Source: Bacteroidota bacterium
Lineage (GTDB): Bacteria; Bacteroidota; Ignavibacteria; UBA10030; SZUA-254
Direction of reading: 5' to 3'
DNA length: 64,000 nucleotides
Assembly: GCA_036522515.1 (NCBI GenBank)
Contig: DATDFQ010000041.1
Coordinates: forward strand, 1-64,000
Shown piece after piece: positions 36,340 to 42,957 of the stretch (positions are counted from its first letter, which is position 1; the number at the start of each line of letters is the position of its first letter). Position numbers and translations under genes: made by a program. The notes beneath the pieces are model-generated. The model saw nothing but the letters and a program-made list of their open reading frames with translations, was not told the origin of the DNA and ran no database searches.

Positions 36340-36825
36340 ATGACCGAGAAACAGATCTTTCTGAAGGCATGGGAACGGGAATATGAAACGAACCTCGCCG
36401 TCCTGGGCGCAATTCCTACGGACATTCTGGATCTGAAGCCGACGGAGCGCTCAAGATCCCCGAAGGAAATCGCCTGGACGATCGTCGCGGAGGAGAGGGA
36501 ACTGATCGGAGGGGGAGTCGCGGGACTTGTCAACCTCAAACCCGGGCCCAAAGCTCCTGCCACTCTTCCGGAGATCATCTCCAGCTACAAGCGCGTTCAC
36601 GAGGAAACGCTCGAAAGAGTGAAGGCCTCAAGCGACGCCGATTTCGAAAAGCCGGTCAAAGGGTTTACCCCGACGAAGAAACTGGGAGAGCCCAGGCGGG
36701 CCGACGCATTATGGAGCGCGCTGATCGACACGGTTCAAAACCGGGGTCAGCTCTCCGCATATCTGAGCATGGTAGGCGCATCATCCCCTTCCGGCACATA
36801 CATTCCGATACAATTCGAGCCGTAA
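36340..36825 (+). CDS. DinB-fold protein 2 (metal ligands lost)
   Basis: A 161-residue paralogue of DinB protein 1, similar along its whole length (AWERE, AWTxVxEE, PATLxEIISSY, RRADALWSALIDTV). The C-terminal VHHRGQ phrase has become VQNRGQ (residues 132-137) and the helix-2 position is again Thr, so none of the usual metal histidines remain. Both genes share a CAGGAAAGGAxG ribosome site region and GCTATG start context, pointing to tandem duplication. It has its own promoter (36171) and leader. Function unknown; a ligand-binding or structural role is likelier than catalysis. Confidence 0.8.
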   Translation: MTEKQIFLKAWEREYETNLAVLGAIPTDILDLKPTERSRSPKEIAWTIVAEERELIGGGVAGLVNLKPGPKAPATLPEIISSYKRVHEETLERVKASSDADFEKPVKGFTPTKKLGEPRRADALWSALIDTVQNRGQLSAYLSMVGASSPSGTYIPIQFEP

Positions 36826-36857
36826 AGCGGAACGATCAGCCGGACTGGTAATCCCTT

Positions 36858-36880
36858 TGCCCCCCCCATTGAGGGGGGCA
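36858..36880. repeat. GC hairpin between DinB 2 and dihydropyrimidinase
   Basis: TGCCCCCC - loop - GGGGGGCA, a perfect 8-bp inverted repeat 30 bases after the DinB 2 stop. There is no T tract behind it, so it is a weak or rho-assisted terminator at best. Confidence 0.55.
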
Positions 36881-36940
36881 TCAGCCCGGAAGACAATAGG
36901 AGCCCCGGCAGGTTGTGTTGATCAGGACCCCCTCTCTTGA

Positions 36941-36971
36941 TTGACATTAACGCCGGGGTTTCCTATCTTTG
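36941..36971 (+). promoter_or_regulatory. Promoter TTGACA-N17-TATCTTTG (dihydropyrimidinase)
   Basis: TTGACA at 36941, a 17-base spacer, TATCTTTG at 36964: the same elements as at 36171. The expected transcript start near 36978 leaves a leader of about 70 bases before the dihydropyrimidinase ATG at 37050. It should drive the second half of the locus. Confidence 0.72.
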
Positions 36972-37049
36972 TCCCCATCAGGACCGGCTCGAACTCCCCT
37001 GTCACGTACGCAATAATCTGAATTTTACCACCGCTCGCGAGGATCCTCC

Positions 37050-38438
37050 ATGTCCGTCCTTGTCCAGAATGCGCGCATTATCACGGCGGAGCAGGACTAC
37101 CCTGCCGACATCTACATCGAGCGCGATACCATAACGGCAATCGGCACAAACCTTCCGATGAAGGCGGACAAGACGATCGATGCCGCGGGAAAGTACGCCA
37201 TCCCCGGCGGGATCGACGTCCATACCCACCTCGACATGCCGTTCGGCGGAACGGTTTCCAGCGATGATTTCGAAACCGGCACGAGGGCGGCCGCCTTCGG
37301 CGGGACCACGACGCTCGTCGATTTCGCGATCCAGGCGAAGGGGACGAAGATGCGTGAGGCGCTCGACACCTGGTGGAAGAAGGCGGAAGGAAAGGCCTGC
37401 GTCGATTACGGCCTCCATATGATCATCACCGACCTGCCGGACGCCCACATGGAAGACATGAACGATATGGTGCGGAACGGCGTCTCGAGCTTCAAGCTCT
37501 TCATGGCGTACCCCGGGGTCTTGATGGTGGATGACGCGACCATCTTCAAAGCGATGCGAAAAACGTCGGAGAACGGCGGCCTGATCTGCATGCACGCCGA
37601 GAACGGAAGCGCCATCGACATCATCGTCAAAAAGGCGGTCGCCGACGGAAAGAAAGCCCCCATCTACCACGGACTCACGCGCCCCACGACGGCCGAAGCC
37701 GAGGCGGTCAACCGCGCGATCGCGCTCGCGGAAATGGCGGGAGTGCCGGTCTATATCGTGCACCTCTCCTCTCACGACGCCCTCCAGCGGGTGGCCGAAG
37801 CGCGTGACCGGGGCCTCCTCTCGTACGCGGAAACCTGCCCCCAGTATCTGTTTCTCTCCATAGAAGACCTCGACCGTCCGAACTTCGAGGGGGCGAAGTA
37901 TGTCTTCACTCCGCCTCTCCGGGAAAAATGGCACCAGGATAAGCTCTGGGATGGGTTGAAAAACAACACCCTCCAGGTGGTTTCCACCGATCACTGCCCG
38001 TTCTGCTTCAAGGAACAGAAGGAGATCGGCAGGGACGATTTCACCAAGATCCCCAACGGCGGCCCCGGCGTCGAAAACCGGCTGCACCTGTTGTTCGAGG
38101 GGGGAGTCAACAAGAAACGCATTTCGGTGAACCGATGGGTGGAGATCACATCGACCACCCCGGCGAAGATCTTCGGCATGTACCCGAAGAAGGGCACGAT
38201 CGGGATCGGGAGCGATGCCGACATCGTCATCTGGGATCCGAATGCGGAGCATGTGATCTCCGCATCGACCCACCACATGCGCGTCGACTATTCGATGTTC
38301 GAGGGCTTCAAAGTCAAGGGAAACACCGAAACCGTTCTCTCCCGCGGCGAAGTCATCATTGAAAAGGGAAAGTGGCTCGGCCGGACGGGGCGCGGGAAAT
38401 TTATCAAACGCGACGCGTTCGGCGGCGCGTGGAGGTGA
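37050..38438 (+). CDS. Dihydropyrimidinase
   Basis: A 462-residue cyclic amidohydrolase that opens dihydrouracil or dihydrothymine to N-carbamoyl-beta-amino acids. The binuclear metal site is intact: HTH (H58, H60 in GGIDVHTHLDMPFGG), the carboxylated lysine K149 (SSFKLFMAYPG), the histidines in CMHAENG and VYIVHLSS, and the aspartate in VVSTDHCPFC. YPADIYIERDTITAIG and GAKYVFTPPLREKWHQ are further features of the hydantoinase/dihydropyrimidinase family. Hydantoinase activity is the alternative; the preTA and ureidopropionase neighbours favour pyrimidine use. It is the first gene behind the promoter at 36941. Confidence 0.95.
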   Translation: MSVLVQNARIITAEQDYPADIYIERDTITAIGTNLPMKADKTIDAAGKYAIPGGIDVHTHLDMPFGGTVSSDDFETGTRAAAFGGTTTLVDFAIQAKGTKMREALDTWWKKAEGKACVDYGLHMIITDLPDAHMEDMNDMVRNGVSSFKLFMAYPGVLMVDDATIFKAMRKTSENGGLICMHAENGSAIDIIVKKAVADGKKAPIYHGLTRPTTAEAEAVNRAIALAEMAGVPVYIVHLSSHDALQRVAEARDRGLLSYAETCPQYLFLSIEDLDRPNFEGAKYVFTPPLREKWHQDKLWDGLKNNTLQVVSTDHCPFCFKEQKEIGRDDFTKIPNGGPGVENRLHLLFEGGVNKKRISVNRWVEITSTTPAKIFGMYPKKGTIGIGSDADIVIWDPNAEHVISASTHHMRVDYSMFEGFKVKGNTETVLSRGEVIIEKGKWLGRTGRGKFIKRDAFGGAWR

Positions 38439-38464
38439 AGTTTCGAATCAACCGGAGGTGCCGA

Positions 38465-39439
38465 ATGTCCCGCTCGTTCGTTCACGTTGTTCTTTTCCTG
38501 ATTGCGGCCCCCGCATTCTGCCAGGTCCGCCCTCTCCATACGTTTTCGATTGTCGCCCGTGATTCCGTGACGGGGGAAATGGGCGTCGCGGTGCAATCGC
38601 ACTGGTTCTCCGTCGGGCCCCTTGTCCCGTGGGCCGAGGCCGGTGTCGGCGCCGTCGCGACCCAATCGTTTGTCGATCCGGCGTACGGACCGTTGGGGCT
38701 CGAGATGATGCGGGCGGGCAAAACCGCCCGGCAGGCCCTGGACGGAATTCTTGCCTCCGATCCCGGCGAGGCGGTCCGCCAGGTCGCCATGGTCGACGCG
38801 ATGGGGCGCGTCGCGGCGCACACCGGGTCCAAATGCATTCCCGCCGCGGGGCATATCGAAGGCGAACAGTTCACGGTCGAGGCCAATCTCATGCTGAACG
38901 ACAAGGTCTGGCCGGCGATGGCGAAGGCGTACCGCGAGACAAAGGGAGACCTTGCCGACCGGATGCTCGCGGCGCTCGACGCCGCGCAGTCCGCCGGCGG
39001 CGATATCCGGGGAAAACAGTCGGCCGCCATCCTGATCGTGGCCGGAAAACCGACCGGCAAGCCCTGGACAGACAGGAAGATGGATCTCCGCGTCGAAGAC
39101 AACGCCGCTCCCCTCGTGGAGCTCCGGCGGCTGGTGAACATATGGCGCGCCTACGAGCATGAAAACAACGGGGATCTCGCCGTCGAAAAGCACGACGTCG
39201 AAGGAGCCTTGCGCGAGTACGGCGCCGCGGAGAAAATGATTCCGGACAACCTCGAGATGAAATACTGGCACGCGGTCGCCCTGGTGAACGTGGGGAGGCT
39301 GGAGGAATCGCTGCCTCTGTTTAAGGCGGTGTTCAAGGCGGATCCGAACTGGATCGAGCTCACCCCGCGGCTCCCGAAGGTCGATCTTTTGAAAGTCGAC
39401 GCGGTCGGTTTGAAACGCATTCTCTCCGCGGCGAAGTGA
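38465..39439 (+). CDS. Exported DUF1028 (Ntn-hydrolase-like) protein
   Basis: A 324-residue protein: signal peptide (VHVVLFLIAAPAFCQ), then a DUF1028 domain (about residues 24-225) recognised by TFSIVARDSVTGEMGVAVQS, AEAGVGAVATQSFVDP and GLEMMRAG. DUF1028 belongs to the Ntn-hydrolase fold class, and the acid-rich C-terminal part (about 235-320) has TPR-like helices (HDVEGALREYGAAEKMIPDN and LPLFKAVFKADPNW). GGAGG stands 6 bases before ATG 38465. An amidohydrolase that would release nitrogen from a pyrimidine-related compound outside the cytoplasm is an attractive idea, but unproven. It lies between dihydropyrimidinase and the permease. Confidence 0.83.
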   Translation: MSRSFVHVVLFLIAAPAFCQVRPLHTFSIVARDSVTGEMGVAVQSHWFSVGPLVPWAEAGVGAVATQSFVDPAYGPLGLEMMRAGKTARQALDGILASDPGEAVRQVAMVDAMGRVAAHTGSKCIPAAGHIEGEQFTVEANLMLNDKVWPAMAKAYRETKGDLADRMLAALDAAQSAGGDIRGKQSAAILIVAGKPTGKPWTDRKMDLRVEDNAAPLVELRRLVNIWRAYEHENNGDLAVEKHDVEGALREYGAAEKMIPDNLEMKYWHAVALVNVGRLEESLPLFKAVFKADPNWIELTPRLPKVDLLKVDAVGLKRILSAAK

Positions 39440-39506
39440 TCGCCGAACCAGGGAAACCCCGCGCGGGGACGCCCGGCGCGCCGTCACAGAGGACCTCATC
39501 ACGGTC

Positions 39507-41012
39507 ATGAAATTTCCCGAATCAAGCGAGCTGGTTGAAGTCGACACCGCTCAGCTCAACAACAGCCCGCTGATCAATCCGGACATAGCCCCCACCACCG
39601 TCGCTCAGCGCAAGTGGAGCGTGTACGATTTTGCGGCGCTCTGGATATCCATGTCGGCATGCATTCCCACCTACATGCTCGCGTCGGCCCTCATCTCCGA
39701 GGGGATGAACTGGTACCAGGCTGTGCTCACGATTTTCGTCGGAAACACGATCGTCCTCGTTCCGATGATCCTCAACGCCCATGCCGGCACGCGATACGGG
39801 ATTCCGTTCCCCGTCTACTGCCGTGCTTCGTTCGGGGTCAAAGGCGCGAATATTCCCGCCCTCCTCCGCGCGTTCGTGGCCTGCGGATGGTTCGGCATCC
39901 AGACCTGGATCGGCGGGTGGGCGATCTACAAGATCGTCACGATCTACGTCCCGGCGTGGGACGCACTCCCGACATTCCTTTCCGGCATCAACATCGCTCA
40001 GCTCGCCTGCTTCCTCCTCTTCTGGGGGATCAACATGTTTGTCATCTACAAGGGAATCGAGTCGATCCGCTTCCTGCTCGACATCAAGGCCCCTCTGTTG
40101 ATTCTCCTCGGGCTGGCCCTTCTTGGGTGGGCCTATCAGCGGGCCGGAGGATTCGGTCCGATGCTTTCCCAGCCGTCGCAGTTCGCCGCCGGGGGACCGA
40201 AGGAAGGTCAGTTCTGGGCGGTCTTCATCCCGTCTCTGACCGGCATGATCGGTTTCTGGGCGACGCTGTCGCTCAACATTCCCGACTTCACGCGCTACTC
40301 CCGGAGCCAGCGGGACCAGGTGTTGGGGCAGGCGATCGGGCTGCCGACGACGATGGCTCTCTATTCTTTCATCGGGGTCGCGGTCACATCCGCAACCATC
40401 GTCATCTACGGCGGGAGCCCGATCTGGGATCCGGTGGTTCTCATCACGAAATTCACCAACCCCGTTGTCCTTGCGGTATCATTGTTTGCACTCTGTCTCG
40501 CCACGCTCGCCACCAATCTCGCGGCGAACGTGGTCAGCCCCGCCAACGATTTCTCCAACCTCTGGCCCTCGAAAATCGGCTTCCGGACGGGCGGGCTCAT
40601 CACGGGGATCATCGGTATTCTTATTCAGCCGTGGAAGCTGGTCGCCGATCCGAGCGGGTATATCTTCACGTGGCTCGTCGGTTACTCGGCGCTTCTCGGG
40701 CCGATCGGCGGAATCCTCATCTGCGATTATTTCGTCATACGGAGGATGCAATTACGGCCGCTCGATCTCTATCTGAATCCGGGCGCCTATACGTACCGCG
40801 GGGGTTACAATCCGGCTGCGATCGCGGCCCTTGTGCTCGGGGTGGCGCCGAGCGTGCCGGGATTCCTCGGGACGATCGGGGCGGCGCCGGCGGCTTCGGT
40901 CGGGCCGTTCTTCATGCACGTCTACAGCTATGCCTGGTTTGTGGGGTTCGGAATCGCATTCGCCGCCTATTACGGGTTCATGGGCAAAAGCCGGCGAGAG
41001 CTCGCAGCGTGA
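39507..41012 (+). CDS. NCS1 family nucleobase:cation symporter
   Basis: A 501-residue, 12-helix transporter of the NCS1 family (uracil, allantoin and hydantoin permeases). Family marks are WSVYDFAALWISMSACIPTYMLA (helix 1), NAHAGTRYGIPFPVYCRASFGVKGANIPALLRA, CGWFGIQTWIGG (helix 3), and LNIPDFTRYSRSQRDQ. Helix 1 and helix 6 loops fit nucleobase binding as in Mhp1 and PucI. In this locus it most likely imports uracil, thymine or their dihydro forms. It overlaps the CoA-transferase gene by 4 bases (GTGA). Confidence 0.92.
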   Translation: MKFPESSELVEVDTAQLNNSPLINPDIAPTTVAQRKWSVYDFAALWISMSACIPTYMLASALISEGMNWYQAVLTIFVGNTIVLVPMILNAHAGTRYGIPFPVYCRASFGVKGANIPALLRAFVACGWFGIQTWIGGWAIYKIVTIYVPAWDALPTFLSGINIAQLACFLLFWGINMFVIYKGIESIRFLLDIKAPLLILLGLALLGWAYQRAGGFGPMLSQPSQFAAGGPKEGQFWAVFIPSLTGMIGFWATLSLNIPDFTRYSRSQRDQVLGQAIGLPTTMALYSFIGVAVTSATIVIYGGSPIWDPVVLITKFTNPVVLAVSLFALCLATLATNLAANVVSPANDFSNLWPSKIGFRTGGLITGIIGILIQPWKLVADPSGYIFTWLVGYSALLGPIGGILICDYFVIRRMQLRPLDLYLNPGAYTYRGGYNPAAIAALVLGVAPSVPGFLGTIGAAPAASVGPFFMHVYSYAWFVGFGIAFAAYYGFMGKSRRELAA

Positions 41013-42202
41013 AGAGCTCTCTTCCTCTCTCCGGTATTCGCGTCCTTGATCTTACGCGGATTCTTTCAGGCCCCTTCTGCACCATGAAACTCGCCGACAT
41101 GGGGGCAGACGTGGTCAAGATTGAGCAGCCGGGGCGCGGAGACGACTCCCGGGGTTGGGGTCCTCCTTTTGTTCACGGAGAGAGTGCTTATTTCCTGAGC
41201 GTGAATAGGAACAAACGGAGCCTCACGCTCAATTTGAAATCGGCACAGGGCAAGCGCGTATTGCAAGAGCTCATCGGACTCTGCGACGTGCTCGTTGAGA
41301 ACTTTCGGGCGGGGGTCATGAAATCGCTTGGATTCGGATACCGGGATGTCCGGAGGATGAATCCGCGCATGATCTATTGTTCGATCTCGGGGTATGGCCA
41401 GAAGAGCAGCAAGAGCCACAAGCCGACCTACGACCTCATCATCCAGGGGGAATCAGGCCTGATGGATGTCACGGGATTCTCCAAAGGCCCGCCGCTGAAG
41501 GCCGGAATATCGCTCGCAGATGTGACCGCGGGAATGCTCGCGTTCGAAGGAATACTGCTGGCGCTGATCGATCGCGAATGGACCGAAAAGGGGCGCCATG
41601 TCGACATCAGCCTCCTCGACGGTCTTCTTTCGCTCTTCGCCTACCAGGCCCAAATCGCTTTGTCGACCAACGATACCGTATCACGCAAAGGGAACCGTCA
41701 TCCGACGATCACTCCCTATGAAACGTTTGCCGCGAAGGACGGCTATTTGAATGTCGCCGTGGGGAGCGAATCCGCCTGGAAGAGTTTTTGCTCGGCCGCG
41801 GGGCGTAAAGAGCTCGCGAGCGACCCGCGCTTCAGGACGAATGCGGAGAGGGTGAAACACCGGGCCGCGTTGGAGCGCATCCTCGTACCTCTCATGAAAT
41901 CAAGGAAGGTGGCGGAATGGATCAGGCGCCTCGAGCGGGCCGACGTGCCGGCGGGCCGGATCAATTCGATCCGGGACGCCCTGAGGCTGACCGTCCTTCG
42001 CGAGCGGAAGATGCTGTCGACGATTCCGCGTGCTGCGGGTGGCGCGCTGAGGATGGTCGGAAGTCCTTTCTCGGCCGCCGGGTGGCGATCCGGCGCCGAC
42101 TCTCCGCCCCCCCGCCTCGGCCAGCATACCCGTGAAATACTCGTGGATCTGGGTTACACGGTCTCGCAGATCGAGACGTTTGGCAGAAAGGGAATTGTGT
42201 AG
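41009..42202 (+). CDS. CaiB/BaiF (class III) CoA-transferase
   Basis: A 397-residue formyl-CoA-transferase-like enzyme. The N-terminus SSLPLSGIRVLDLTRILSGP and ADMGADVVKIEQPGRGDDSR bind CoA; the catalytic aspartate that forms the acyl anhydride is D142 in KPTYDLIIQGESGLMD. The C-terminal phrase PAGRINSIRDAL is standard. It moves CoA between carboxylic acids in the cytoplasm; the acid is unknown. I start at GTG 41009, overlapping the permease stop, since a far longer open frame opposite the permease codes for nothing recognisable. A link to malonate or methylmalonate formed downstream of pyrimidine breakdown is a guess. Confidence 0.9.
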   Translation: MKSSLPLSGIRVLDLTRILSGPFCTMKLADMGADVVKIEQPGRGDDSRGWGPPFVHGESAYFLSVNRNKRSLTLNLKSAQGKRVLQELIGLCDVLVENFRAGVMKSLGFGYRDVRRMNPRMIYCSISGYGQKSSKSHKPTYDLIIQGESGLMDVTGFSKGPPLKAGISLADVTAGMLAFEGILLALIDREWTEKGRHVDISLLDGLLSLFAYQAQIALSTNDTVSRKGNRHPTITPYETFAAKDGYLNVAVGSESAWKSFCSAAGRKELASDPRFRTNAERVKHRAALERILVPLMKSRKVAEWIRRLERADVPAGRINSIRDALRLTVLRERKMLSTIPRAAGGALRMVGSPFSAAGWRSGADSPPPRLGQHTREILVDLGYTVSQIETFGRKGIV

Positions 42203-42843
42203 TGGAGAAGTCGAAAATCTTCGTTGCGGTGGCGGGAAATATCGGCTCCGGGAAGTCCTCCCTCACGCAACTGCTCAGCAAGCACTACGGATGGAAGGCG
42301 CTGTACGAATCCGTCGAGGACAATCCCTATCTCGCCGACTTCTACGTTGACATGAACCGGTGGTCGTTCAACCTCCAGGTCTACTTCCTCTCGAAGCGGT
42401 TCAATGACCACAAGAACATCGTCGAGGGATCGGAAGACGTCATCCAGGACAGGTCGATTTACGAAGACGCCGAGATCTTCGCGAAAAACCTCCACCTGAT
42501 CGGAAAAATGGACGCGCGCGACTACACAAACTACCGGGAATTATACGGGGTGATGACGGCGTATCTCCAGCCCCCCGACCTCCTGATCTATCTCGACGCA
42601 CGGATCGAGACCCTCCTCACGCAGATCGCAAAACGGGGGCGCGAGTACGAACAGACCATCCCCCGCTCCTACCTCGAACAGCTCAATGGTCATTACCACG
42701 ACTGGATCGGCTCCTACCGGCTCGGGCCCTTGCTCGTCGTCCCCTCGGATGAAGTCGACTTCGTGCACGAACGGGGGGACTTCAACCGGATTCTCCTCCT
42801 GATCCAGGCGAAGCTGATGGAGCTCGGCTACCGGACCGGGTAG
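42202..42843 (+). CDS. Deoxynucleoside kinase family protein
   Basis: A 213-residue kinase of the dNK family (deoxyadenosine/deoxyguanosine/deoxycytidine kinases). The P-loop VAGNIGSGKSSL is N-terminal, the catalytic/base loop is DRSIYEDAEIFAKNLH, and LIYLDARIETLLTQIAKRGREYE is the LID region. It phosphorylates a deoxynucleoside with ATP. GTG at 42202 shares its first base with the CoA-transferase stop. The gene's own stop (TAG, 42841-42843) lies inside an R3 repeat (GGTAGCCGCAGCC...). It is the last gene of the plus-strand pyrimidine locus, so salvage and breakdown genes are adjacent. Confidence 0.88.
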   Translation: MEKSKIFVAVAGNIGSGKSSLTQLLSKHYGWKALYESVEDNPYLADFYVDMNRWSFNLQVYFLSKRFNDHKNIVEGSEDVIQDRSIYEDAEIFAKNLHLIGKMDARDYTNYRELYGVMTAYLQPPDLLIYLDARIETLLTQIAKRGREYEQTIPRSYLEQLNGHYHDWIGSYRLGPLLVVPSDEVDFVHERGDFNRILLLIQAKLMELGYRTG

Positions 42844-42896
42844 CCGCAGCCTTTAGGCTGCGTCCATCCGCCCGCGACCTTAAGGTCGCGGCTACC
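42839..42896. repeat. Dispersed repeat, family R3
   Basis: GGTAGCCGCAGCCTTTAGGC at the left and GGTCGCGGCTACC at the right, with internal hairpins CGCAGCCTTTAGGCTGCG and CGCGACCTTAAGGTCGCG. The TAG inside the left end is the stop codon of the deoxynucleoside kinase gene. A second copy lies at 51592-51679. Confidence 0.85.
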
Positions 42897-42910
42897 CGTA
42901 CCTCTGCGTT

Positions 42911-42952
42911 CAGGATGAGATCCTTCGGTCGCTTTGCTCCCTCAGGATGACA
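42911..42952. repeat. Dispersed repeat, family R1, half copy
   Basis: Only the right arm (GAGATCCTTCGGTCGC ... CCTCAGGATGACA), preceded by a short CAGGATGA. It ends 6 bases before the S41 protease stop codon. Confidence 0.8.
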
Positions 42953-42957
42953 ATCGA

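Noticed and set aside
39614-41008. Very long upstream open frame in the phase of the CoA-transferase, opposite phase to the permease
   Set aside because: It encodes an Arg/His-rich peptide typical of out-of-frame reading of a GC-rich gene; the family N-terminus begins at the GTG at 41009.
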